Below are positions 1 through 5,300 of a DNA stretch of 5,300 bases, piece by piece. A program made the position numbers and the translations under genes. The notes under the pieces were generated by a model. The model saw only the letters and a program-made list of their open reading frames with translations, made no database searches and was not told where the DNA came from. This DNA comes from JBDSTW01 sp039914705 (GTDB taxonomy: Bacteria; Pseudomonadota; Gammaproteobacteria; SURF-13). The stretch is taken from NCBI GenBank assembly GCA_039914705.1, contig JBDSOT010000067.1:1-5300 (forward strand), in the 5' to 3' direction. Numbering within the stretch: position 1 is the stretch's first letter; each line of letters starts with the position of its first letter.

Positions 1-29
1 CTAAAAATGCCTTTTACTGACTTCTCCAT
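1..29 (-). CDS. Possible 5' end of a leftward gene (partial)
   Basis: On the minus strand an ATG at 29-27 opens a frame reading MEKSVKGIF that runs off the left edge. It is preceded by a strong Shine-Dalgarno, AAGGAG (complement of 37-42), with a 7-base spacing, which is the main support. Only nine codons are visible, so the product cannot be recognised. A competing + strand frame (7-102, 31 codons plus stop) has no ribosome binding site and is less convincing. The gene would lie on the same strand as the tRNA and metal operon to its right but is separated from them by about 280 non-coding bases, so it probably has its own promoter. Confidence 0.4.
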
Positions 30-311
30 GATGATTCTCCTTGTTGTTAATCAACTTCCAATATTCTCAGCATTTGCTGATGTGAACGTGGCGGCGGAGT
101 AGGGATCAGGGGCAACGCTGAGTAGAAAGTCGCCGTCCTTGTGACTACTCCACTGACATCTTTTACCGGAGTTTCTAACCCCGTGCCCAAGCATACCAAC
201 AATTTATTTAAAACGATATTACAAAAGATGGATAAATCAGGGGTAAAAATACGGCTATTGAGAGTGCAGATAAATGCTTGATATACGGGATTAAATTTAA
301 GGTTAGCTCAA
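30..311. other. Non-coding interval with possible structured leader
   Basis: No convincing gene is seen here. The part next to the tRNA (about 200-311) is AT-rich, with no clear stem-loop plus T-tract that would terminate the tRNA. The left part is richer in GC and has pairing potential. Read on the minus strand, GGAGTAG (151-145) can pair either with CTACTC (125-120) or with CTACTCC (102-96), and a short hairpin TCAGC-ATTT-GCTGA sits at 67-80, just before the Shine-Dalgarno of the putative leftward gene. It could be a regulatory leader, but no known riboswitch class was recognised. Confidence 0.35.
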
Positions 312-399
312 TGGCGGAGAGGGTGGGATTCGAACCCACGGAGGGTTGCCCCTCGCTGGTTTTCAAGACCAGTGCTTTCGACCGCTCAGCCACCTCTCC
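312..399 (-). tRNA. tRNA-Ser, anticodon UGA, with encoded CCA
   Basis: This is a class II tRNA of 88 bases including CCA. On the minus strand the acceptor GGAGAGG (399-393) pairs with CCTCTCC (322-316), followed by discriminator G (315) and an encoded CCA (314-312). The anticodon stem CTGGT/ACCAG (372-368 and 360-356) holds the loop CTTGAAA, with anticodon TGA at 365-363. The long variable arm GAGGG-GCAA-CCCTC and the T arm GTGGG-TTCGAAT-CCCAC are intact. It decodes UCA and, by wobble, other UCN serine codons. It lies 76 bases downstream of the permease gene on the same strand, so read-through transcription is possible. The long variable arm excludes a class I tRNA. Confidence 0.97.
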
Positions 400-422
400 A
401 ACTTGTTACTTATTGCAACTCG

Positions 423-451
423 ATAGTCGCCAGCGCAGGCAGAATAACCAA
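423..451 (-). promoter_or_regulatory. Weak candidate promoter for tRNA-Ser
   Basis: On the minus strand TTGGTT (451-446) and GACTAT (428-423) are separated by 17 bases. Each matches the sigma-70 consensus at only 3 of 6 positions, so the main support is correct spacing and location: transcription would begin roughly 16 bases before the mature tRNA. Expression by read-through from the metal operon is the alternative, since no terminator is visible between the permease stop codon and the tRNA. Confidence 0.2.
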
Positions 452-475
452 AAACAAAAAGATTTACATGCTTAT

Positions 476-1228
476 TTACGCTGCCCGACGCCTTAACCCG
501 GCGGTGGCTAATCCCAAGATTGCCATGGACCAAATGATTACCGCGCCGGAGGGTAGGTCGAACAAGGCCGAGCACAGCAGGCCGAGTGCATACCCTCCGG
601 CACCCACGAAATAACCCGCGAAGTTTCGCCCCGCATAGAAGCGGCTTACCAGCGCGGGGATAATTAAACTGGCAAATACCAGATACACTCCGACGAGCTG
701 CACCGATGCGGTTACGGCAAGGGCAAACAGGAGATAGAAACCCAGGTTTCCCAGGCGCTCGCGCAGGCCGAACCATAATATCAGGATGACTACGGTCAGC
801 GCGGCAACGGGGAGCAATTGTCCATAACTGACCCAGAGTATTTGCCCGACCAGTAAATCCTGGAGATGCTCGCCGCCGTGAGGGTTGCCGGCCAGCAGCA
901 GGATGCCACCGCTGGCTGCCAGAATAAACACCACACCAATGAGGGCCTCCTGCACCTGCGGCCAGCGCTGCTCGGTGAAGTTAAGCAGCAAGGCACCCAG
1001 CAAGGCGGAGCATACTGCGGCAAGCTGTACTGCCCAGCCCACCGCATCCCAGCCGAAATAGCTGGCACCGATTACGCCAAGCCCGGCGATCTGCGCGATG
1101 GCCAGATCGATAAACACGATGCCACGCTTGAGCACGTGCGCGCCCAGCGGCACATGCGTGGCCAGCACCAGCAGCCCAGCCAGCATGGCCGGTGCGAGGA
1201 TGCTTGGATCGAGTCCTGTGAGAGTCAT
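476..1228 (-). CDS. ZnuB-like metal ABC transporter permease (ABC-3 family)
   Basis: A 250-residue hydrophobic inner-membrane protein, the usual length for ABC-3 (ZnuB/TroC-type) permeases that import Zn, Mn or Fe. About seven or eight membrane segments are visible, for example near residues 10-30, 45-58, 66-83, 96-113, 140-153, 165-191 and 205-222. Family landmarks are the early THVPLGAHVLKRGIVFIDLA stretch (24-43), the following AQIAGLG (45-51), a polar HGGEHLQDLLVGQ loop (117-129) and SLIIPALVSR (187-196). The ATG overlaps the stop codon of the binding-protein gene as ATGA (1228-1225) and lacks a good Shine-Dalgarno of its own, so translation is probably coupled. No ATPase gene lies beside it, which is unusual for this class. 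Zinc is inferred from the neighbours and from family knowledge; the metal cannot be read from the permease itself. Confidence 0.93.
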   Translation of the reverse strand: MTLTGLDPSILAPAMLAGLLVLATHVPLGAHVLKRGIVFIDLAIAQIAGLGVIGASYFGWDAVGWAVQLAAVCSALLGALLLNFTEQRWPQVQEALIGVVFILAASGGILLLAGNPHGGEHLQDLLVGQILWVSYGQLLPVAALTVVILILWFGLRERLGNLGFYLLFALAVTASVQLVGVYLVFASLIIPALVSRFYAGRNFAGYFVGAGGYALGLLCSALFDLPSGAVIIWSMAILGLATAGLRRRAA

Positions 1229-2133
1229 TTACGCACTGCCAGCAGGCGCTTGATGGTATCGTCGAACAGGCCGAATAAGTCCATGGCCTGCTCGCTGCCG
1301 CCTACTGTGTAGGGCAATATCACGGCCGGAATCTTCGCGCGCTCGGCCAGCCATTCCGAGGATTGTGCATCATCATAAGGGGTGCGGATAATCACTTGGG
1401 CTGGTTCGTGTTGCAGTTTATCCAACACCGCAGTCAGGTGTGTAATACTCGGTTCGATACCGGGCTTTGGCTCTAAGGCAGTCACTTCACGCAGCCCCAG
1501 CCAGCGAATCAGATACGGCCAGGCTCTATGCTTCACAACTATCCCCATGCCCTTAAGCGGCGCAGCCTGCTGTTCCCAAGCTTGCATGGCCGTTTGCCAA
1601 CGCGCTGAAAATGCCCTGTGCTGTTCCTGATAAAAGGCTGCATTGGATGGGTCTAATTGTGCGAGACACTCTGTTAAGGCGTTAGCTACCAGTGCGATAT
1701 TGTGCGGATCGGTCTGGATGTGCGGATTGCCGCCCGTGTGTATATCCCCATCGGCGCGATCCAGGCGCGCGGGAATCTCCAGCCGCTGCACCAGATTCGC
1801 TGCCTCCAGATAGCCCGGCTGGCCCGGCTGTATGCGCGGATTGCCGGATTGACGCAACAATAATGGCAGCCAGCCGGCCTCCAACTCCGCGCCCGTGCAC
1901 ACCAGCAGGTCCGCCTTGCGCACCTGGGCGATGAGGCTGGGGCGCGCCTGAATGCGATGCGGATCCTGTAGCGCGGTCGTTGCGGTGTAAACCGTAACCT
2001 GGTCTTTGCCAAGCTCCTGCGCCAATGCCCCCCACTCCGGTTCGCAAGCAAAAACCCTTAGTTCGGCGGCGGCCGGCTGGATAAGGGCAAACAATAAAAA
2101 AAGTCCAATCAAATTTCTCGATACGTTGTTCAT
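1225..2133 (-). CDS. ZnuA/TroA-like periplasmic metal-binding protein
   Basis: A 302-residue cluster A-I solute-binding protein that would capture a divalent metal, probably Zn, and deliver it to the permease. Residues 1-23 form a signal peptide (hydrophobic core LIGLFLLFALIQP, cleavage after AAA); there is no lipobox. Likely metal ligands are H59 (QDPHR), H138 (GNPHIQTDPH) and H202 (VKHRAWPYL), with H144 nearby and the fourth ligand not assigned. The His-rich loop of classical ZnuA is missing; only H132 in the short segment GDIHTGG lies there. The C-terminal VGGSEQAMDLFGLFD (277-291) is typical of the family. A strong Shine-Dalgarno AAGGAG lies 5 bases before the ATG, and the TAA stop of the barrel gene runs into it (TAAGGAG), which suggests re-initiation. 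The stop overlaps the permease start. Mn is an alternative substrate. Confidence 0.93.
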   Translation of the reverse strand: MNNVSRNLIGLFLLFALIQPAAAELRVFACEPEWGALAQELGKDQVTVYTATTALQDPHRIQARPSLIAQVRKADLLVCTGAELEAGWLPLLLRQSGNPRIQPGQPGYLEAANLVQRLEIPARLDRADGDIHTGGNPHIQTDPHNIALVANALTECLAQLDPSNAAFYQEQHRAFSARWQTAMQAWEQQAAPLKGMGIVVKHRAWPYLIRWLGLREVTALEPKPGIEPSITHLTAVLDKLQHEPAQVIIRTPYDDAQSSEWLAERAKIPAVILPYTVGGSEQAMDLFGLFDDTIKRLLAVRK

Positions 2134-2142
2134 AAATACTCC

Positions 2143-3510
2143 TTAAAAGGGGTGCGCACTGTGCGCGCCCAGGCTCACAACGTAGTTCAGAAATAATTGG
2201 TGATCGGTGTCCGGCTGAGATTCATCGAGGTTGTATTGCAGACGCAGACGGCTGAACTCGCTGTTGTCATACTCTAGCAAGGCAGTGAATCGTTCGGGCG
2301 TATGGCCGAGGTCGTCCAGCACACTGCCTGCGAATGCCGCGCCGTTATCGCCGGCATTCAGCCGGTCATAACGCACCCCGGCGCGCCACCTTGGCATGAA
2401 TTGATACACGCCCTGTGCATACCAGCCGTCCTGCGTACCGGAATAAGCGGTATCGTTCAACAGGCCGTCTTCGTCGCGTTGCAGATACTCCGCTTGAAAT
2501 TTTAAATTAGTGCGTCCGGGATCGCCGTTAGGCGCCCACTTCCACACGAGATCGGCAATCGTTACATTGCTGTCGCCGCTAAACACACTGGGGCCAAACG
2601 CGCCCTCGGTCTCCCGACCGTCTGCCTTGGCGCGCAGATGCGAAAGTCCGGCGCGCCAGCTCTGGCTTGCGCCGATGTCGCCACCTACATGAGCAAATAC
2701 GCTGTAAGTGCCCTTGCCTTCATTATCGGCCCCGCCGCCCGGAAATCGGTCACCGCGAAACCACTCACCGCCAAACTCCGCGAATAAATCCGTCGGCGCA
2801 ATCCAGCGCACTTGCACGCCGTCATCGCCATACTGGTTGGCAAGCAATGCGCGATACGCCAGTGGCCGATCAACAAAATCATCCGCGTGCGCATGGAGTT
2901 CATTGAGATAACCGATACGCGAGAAAAAGCGCCCGCCCTTGAGGGTGAAACCGGAAGGCAGTGCCAAGGTCTGGATATAGGCTTCTTCCAATTCCACTTT
3001 AGTTTCGCCGTCTTCCGAGGCGAGCGCGAGGGTCAGGCTGCCGAATAATTTGTCGTCAATGTTGGCTTCGATATTAAGTTCGGATTCACCCAGCGAAAAA
3101 CCTTCTTCTCCTGGCCCAGCCTCATGGCCCAAGGCAAAACCAGGGATGCCATAGGCGTCCGGGTCGTTATCGAATTCTGCAAGCGTGCCTACCAATACCA
3201 GACTGATGGCGGGATTGAAGGCATTGGCGGATGCGCTACCCAGTGTGTCCTGCGGGGCGCTGCTTACTGTTTGTGCATTTGCAGGGGGCGCGGAGGCAGC
3301 TGTCTCCGCAACCGCCTGCGCATTTGCGGCCTTGGCCTCAGCCTGCTCTACGCGTGCCTCCAGCGCCTTGATGCGCGCCTCGTACTGCTCGTTAATCTGC
3401 TGCATTTCCTTACGTATTTGTTGCAATTCGGCACTGTCTACTGCTACCGCGCACAGCGGCAGGCTCAACATCACGGCAATGCTAGCCGCAAGAATTTTGC
3501 GTTTGTACAT
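2143..3510 (-). CDS. Outer-membrane beta-barrel protein with N-terminal coiled coil, linked to metal uptake
   Basis: I start it at ATG 3510 (455 residues), preceded by GAGGG at 8 bases. An in-frame GTG at 3543 would add 11 residues but has no ribosome binding site and would mask the signal peptide. Residues 1-23 are a signal peptide. Residues 27-74 form a charged, heptad-like coiled coil, followed by an Ala/Pro-rich linker (about 70-97). From about 100 to the end the pattern is amphipathic beta strands with aromatic girdles and acidic loops, closing with a strand HQLFLNYVVSLG (437-448) and a terminal Phe, as outer-membrane barrels do. There is no TonB box or plug domain. Distinctive parts are GYLNELHAHADDFVDRPL (200-217) and the tail GAHSAHPF, both with paired histidines. 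Its place just upstream of the binding protein suggests it passes metal through the outer membrane; that function is inferred. The family is otherwise uncharacterised to my knowledge. Confidence 0.85.
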   Translation of the reverse strand: MYKRKILAASIAVMLSLPLCAVAVDSAELQQIRKEMQQINEQYEARIKALEARVEQAEAKAANAQAVAETAASAPPANAQTVSSAPQDTLGSASANAFNPAISLVLVGTLAEFDNDPDAYGIPGFALGHEAGPGEEGFSLGESELNIEANIDDKLFGSLTLALASEDGETKVELEEAYIQTLALPSGFTLKGGRFFSRIGYLNELHAHADDFVDRPLAYRALLANQYGDDGVQVRWIAPTDLFAEFGGEWFRGDRFPGGGADNEGKGTYSVFAHVGGDIGASQSWRAGLSHLRAKADGRETEGAFGPSVFSGDSNVTIADLVWKWAPNGDPGRTNLKFQAEYLQRDEDGLLNDTAYSGTQDGWYAQGVYQFMPRWRAGVRYDRLNAGDNGAAFAGSVLDDLGHTPERFTALLEYDNSEFSRLRLQYNLDESQPDTDHQLFLNYVVSLGAHSAHPF

Positions 3511-3519
3511 GATTAAGCC

Positions 3520-3583
3520 CTCGTCAAAAATAATGAGCAGCACGGCCGGTGTTCAGGCCTGCATAAATTTATTTTTAGACGAG
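3520..3583 (-). promoter_or_regulatory. Long inverted repeat spanning an upstream stop codon and a downstream Shine-Dalgarno
   Basis: In the minus-strand transcript CTCGTC-T-AAAAATAA (3583-3569) is complementary to TTATTTTTGACGAG (3533-3520) over 14 pairs with one bulged U, enclosing a 35-base GC-rich loop. The left arm contains the last two sense codons and the TAA stop (3577-3575) of the small Cys/His gene. The right arm ends inside the GAGGG Shine-Dalgarno (3522-3518) of the barrel gene. A ribosome finishing the first gene would open the stem and expose the second start. The pairing is seen directly; the translational coupling is inferred. It is not terminator-like, because no U-tract follows. 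Confidence 0.55.
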
Positions 3584-3907
3584 TTGTGGCGGTCCGCGGG
3601 AGTAGTAAGGTCGGAAGGAATGGAAGGCAACAACGAACTGCGCAGGAGAAATTTGAACAAGGTTTGCAGCACGCCCGTGGAAGAGCAATGGATCGGCATG
3701 CAAGTCAGCCGACAATCCCGCGTAGCCTGTGCACTTGTCGCAGCTATGCAAATCCAGGTTGGGCGCTTGAGGATCCTGCTGGGATTGCGTTGGGACCTTT
3801 ACCGATAAATGCGACAGTGCATGTACAGCCGCGCCGTGCTGCGCGAGGAGCAACAGGCAGGCCAGCAGGGCGGTAACAATCAGACGTGTATTAAGCTTGT
3901 GAACCAT
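3575..3907 (-). CDS. Small exported Cys/His protein, first gene of the metal operon
   Basis: A 110-residue protein of unknown function. Residues 8-22 are a strongly hydrophobic segment after a basic N-terminus, giving a signal peptide with possible cleavage near HGAAVHA (residue 30), or else a membrane anchor. The mature part holds a C56-x2-C59 pair in HSCDKCTGYAGLSADLH (54-70), with further histidines at 54, 70, 77 and 96, and ends in RGPPQLV. This resembles DUF2946-like small secreted proteins of proteobacteria, but I cannot assign the family firmly. The Cys and His residues and the position ahead of the barrel, binding-protein and permease genes suggest metal binding or sensing in the periplasm. 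The ATG at 3907 has no Shine-Dalgarno, and an extended -10 element lies almost against it, so the message may be leaderless. Confidence 0.75.
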   Translation of the reverse strand: MVHKLNTRLIVTALLACLLLLAQHGAAVHALSHLSVKVPTQSQQDPQAPNLDLHSCDKCTGYAGLSADLHADPLLFHGRAANLVQISPAQFVVAFHSFRPYYSRGPPQLV

Positions 3908-3915
3908 AGCGCAGG

Positions 3916-3924
3916 AGTATATCA
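3916..3924 (-). promoter_or_regulatory. Extended -10 promoter of the metal operon
   Basis: The minus strand reads TG-A-TATACT (3924-3916). This is an extended -10 element, with the hexamer matching the sigma-70 consensus at 5 of 6 positions. No good -35 lies 17 bases upstream, which extended -10 promoters tolerate. The expected start point, about 7 bases further on, falls at or within a few bases of the ATG (3907). No Zur-like palindrome was recognised around it. Confidence 0.4.
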
Positions 3925-4012
3925 GCGTTGTCAGATAGAACTGGCTATAGAGCGGGCAAAGGTAAGATAGTGATACAGGGGCGGTTTGACTTCCAAATCA
4001 CAGTTCCTGCCC

Positions 4013-4040
4013 TTGCTATTCATAGCAGCTTAGGTATGCT
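4013..4040 (+). promoter_or_regulatory. Candidate promoter of yccA
   Basis: TTGCTA (4013-4018) and TATGCT (4035-4040) are separated by 16 bases; each matches the sigma-70 consensus at 4 of 6 positions. A small inverted repeat GCTAT-TC-ATAGC (4015-4026) overlaps the -35 side. Transcription from here would give a leader of about 60 bases that includes two copies of ATCTGTC (4060-4066 and 4069-4075). The divergent metal operon promoter lies about 90 bases to the left. Confidence 0.3.
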
Positions 4041-4110
4041 AGGAACTTAACTTCGCCTAATCTGTCTTATCTGTCGTTAGTAAATAAACCTTGGAATCAG
4101 GAGCTTACAC

Positions 4111-4776
4111 ATGAATTCATATCAGCCTGTGGTAGTAAGACGCGAGTCGGCGCTGGCCGCCAACAAAATGGTGCGCAATACTTACACCTTGCTCGCCATG
4201 ACCTTGCTGTTCAGTGCTGTAACGGCAGGTGCCGCGATGACCTTTAATATGCCACCGCTGGGTTTGGTAATTACACTGGTAGGTTATTTTGGCCTGCTGT
4301 ACGCAACCCATAAAACGCAAAACACTGCTTGGGGCTTGGTGTCGGTGTTTGCGCTTACAGGCTTCATGGGCTTAACGCTGGGGCCGATCGTCAATATGTA
4401 TCTGAATCTTCCCAACGGCGACCAAGTAGTCATGATGGCTATGGGCGGCACCGCCGCGATCTTCCTAGGCCTGTCCGGTTATGCCCTGACCACGCGCAAG
4501 GACTTCAGCTACATGGGCGGTTTTTTAATGGTCGGCATTCTGGTGGCCTTCCTCGCGGGGCTGGGCGCTATCTTCTTTAATATGCCGGCCTTGTCACTGG
4601 CCGTGTCGGCGATGTTCGTGTTGCTGATGTCCGGTTTGATTTTATATCAAACCAGCCAGATCGTGAACGGCGGCGAGACCAATTACATCATGGCGACCGT
4701 CACGCTGTATGTCAGCATCTTTAATCTATTCACCAGTCTCTTGCACTTACTGGGGTTTGCCAATAGCGACGATTGA
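4111..4776 (+). CDS. yccA: YccA, BAX inhibitor-1 family inner-membrane protein
   Basis: A 221-residue integral membrane protein of the BI-1/UPF0005 family, close in length and sequence to E. coli YccA, which binds and modulates the membrane protease FtsH. Seven membrane segments are visible (about 24-43, 50-66, 73-93, 107-126, 134-152, 159-178 and 194-215) after a cytoplasmic N-terminus. Diagnostic stretches are RNTYTLLAMTLLFSAVTA (22-39), YALTTRKDFSYMGGFL (124-139) and the C-terminal VNGGETNYIMATVTLYVS (185-202). The aspartate pair used by calcium-leak members such as BsYetJ seems absent: Q180 and S202 lie near those positions, so proton/calcium leak activity should not be assumed. The start is supported by AGGAG at 7 bases. 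It stands alone, bounded by its own promoter region and an intrinsic terminator. Confidence 0.95.
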   Translation: MNSYQPVVVRRESALAANKMVRNTYTLLAMTLLFSAVTAGAAMTFNMPPLGLVITLVGYFGLLYATHKTQNTAWGLVSVFALTGFMGLTLGPIVNMYLNLPNGDQVVMMAMGGTAAIFLGLSGYALTTRKDFSYMGGFLMVGILVAFLAGLGAIFFNMPALSLAVSAMFVLLMSGLILYQTSQIVNGGETNYIMATVTLYVSIFNLFTSLLHLLGFANSDD

Positions 4777-4798
4777 GTAAAGCGTTATTCGTAAACTG

Positions 4799-4827
4799 AA
4801 AGCCCCGGCACGGACCGGGGCTTTTTT
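4799..4827 (+). terminator. Intrinsic terminator after yccA
   Basis: AAAGCCCCGG (4799-4808) pairs perfectly with CCGGGGCTTT (4815-4824) around a six-base loop, and the T run continues to 4827. It begins 23 bases after the yccA stop codon and separates yccA from the response regulator gene. Confidence 0.95.
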
Positions 4828-4904
4828 ATGCCTACCAACCATGCTTTCATTTAATTACCTCACGGTCTTTTTTCAGGCGGGATGATTTTGTGATACTCCA
4901 AGCT

Positions 4905-4927
4905 TATAGTGCTGGCTACTAAGCCAG
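4905..4927 (+). promoter_or_regulatory. Candidate -10 and adjoining palindrome before the response regulator
   Basis: TATAGT (4905-4910) is a 5 of 6 match to a -10 hexamer, but no good -35 is seen at 16-18 bases. It is followed at once by the perfect inverted repeat CTGGCT-ACTA-AGCCAG (4912-4927), which ends four bases before the CGGAG Shine-Dalgarno (4931-4935). The repeat would lie over the transcription start and so could be an operator, or it could form a hairpin in the message if transcription starts further upstream. Confidence 0.35.
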
Positions 4928-4941
4928 TACCGGAGTCAATC

Positions 4942-5300
4942 ATGGCGCGTAAGATACTCGTCATTGAAGATGACAGAGACATTGCCCATTTACTGCAGCT
5001 TCATCTGCGCGATCTAGACTGCCGGGTCGATCTGATGCACGACGGTGCGCAGGGATTCGAGCAGGCGCGTGCCCGCTCCTACGATCTGATCATTCTGGAT
5101 TTGATGATCCCCGGTATGGATGGGATGGAGGTGTGTCGGCGTCTGCGCACCGAGTCCAACTACACGCCGATTTTAATGTTAACGGCCAAATCATCGGAAC
5201 TCGATCGTGTGTTCGGGCTGGAGGTCGGCGCCGACGATTATCTGACCAAGCCGTTCAGCATTCGCGAGTTGGTGGCGCGCGTGAAGGCGATCTTCCGGCG
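4942..5300 (+). CDS. Response regulator, OmpR/PhoB-type receiver domain (3' truncated by window)
   Basis: The frame is open from ATG 4942 to the window edge, giving 119 complete codons of a receiver domain. Visible phosphorylation-site residues are the acidic pair D10/D11, phospho-acceptor D53 (IILDLMIPGMDG), T81 and K103 (YLTKPF). The spacing and the GADDYLTKPFSIRELVARVKAIFRR-like end of the receiver are typical of OmpR/PhoB regulators, whose winged-helix DNA-binding domain would follow outside the window. The start is supported by CGGAG at 6 bases. The partner histidine kinase, usually next in the operon, is not visible, so neither the signal nor the targets can be named. It has its own upstream region after the yccA terminator. 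Confidence 0.93.
   Translation, partial: MARKILVIEDDRDIAHLLQLHLRDLDCRVDLMHDGAQGFEQARARSYDLIILDLMIPGMDGMEVCRRLRTESNYTPILMLTAKSSELDRVFGLEVGADDYLTKPFSIRELVARVKAIFR

Noticed and set aside
7..102. Plus-strand frame of 31 codons plus stop near the left edge
   Set aside because: It has no ribosome binding site at its ATGs and a length expected by chance; the opposite strand has a much stronger start signal at the same place.
30..160. yybP-ykoY (Mn), guanidine or fluoride riboswitch
   Set aside because: GGAGTAG recalls part of the yybP-ykoY motif, but the remaining conserved elements of these classes were not found.
312..399. att-type duplication of the tRNA 3' end
   Set aside because: Only one copy of the T arm and acceptor sequence occurs in the window, and no integrase is present.
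866..1312. Long plus-strand frames opposite the permease, binding protein and barrel genes
   Set aside because: They are shadows of the minus-strand genes: no ribosome binding sites, low-complexity composition and no recognisable protein features.
3511..3543. GTG start at 3543 for the barrel protein
   Set aside because: It has no Shine-Dalgarno, lies in the loop of the stem, and would place 11 acidic/hydrophobic residues before a normal signal peptide; ATG 3510 has GAGGG at good spacing.
3908..4110. Zur box or CRP site in the divergent intergenic region
   Set aside because: No AT-rich Zur-like palindrome was seen. The TGTGA half-site on the minus strand near 3998-4002 lacks a properly spaced TCACA partner.

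Overview
The window looks like a piece of a proteobacterial chromosome, most likely gammaproteobacterial. The reasons are Gram-negative envelope genes (a predicted outer-membrane barrel and a periplasmic binding protein), a YccA-type BAX-inhibitor-1 protein close to the enterobacterial form, a tRNA-Ser with a genomically encoded CCA end, and moderate GC. The genus cannot be named from what is here.

Layout. Positions 1-29 may hold the first codons of a leftward gene that leaves the window, preceded by about 280 bases of non-coding, partly AT-rich sequence with possible alternative RNA pairings. A leftward tRNA-Ser(UGA) lies at 312-399. Next comes a compact leftward gene group, read from right to left: a small exported Cys/His protein (3907-3575), a predicted outer-membrane beta-barrel protein with an N-terminal coiled coil (3510-2143), a ZnuA/TroA-type metal-binding lipid-free periplasmic protein (2133-1225) and a ZnuB-type ABC-3 permease (1228-476). 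After a divergent intergenic region (3908-4110) the + strand carries yccA (4111-4776) with a clear intrinsic terminator, then the receiver end of an OmpR/PhoB-type response regulator that runs off the right edge.

The four leftward protein genes look like one operon for moving a divalent metal, probably zinc, across both membranes: barrel in the outer membrane, binding protein in the periplasm, permease in the inner membrane. The gene junctions are tight: a 64-base gap bridged by a long inverted repeat that covers an upstream stop codon and a downstream Shine-Dalgarno, a stop codon merged into the next Shine-Dalgarno, and an ATGA overlap. No ATP-binding subunit gene is present, so the pump needs an ATPase from elsewhere. 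No clear Zur operator was seen.

Nothing here is an obviously new defence or mobile system. The points most worth a second look are the predicted translational-coupling stem at 3520-3583, the uncharacterised outer-membrane and small Cys/His proteins tied to the metal transporter, and the possible leaderless start of the operon.
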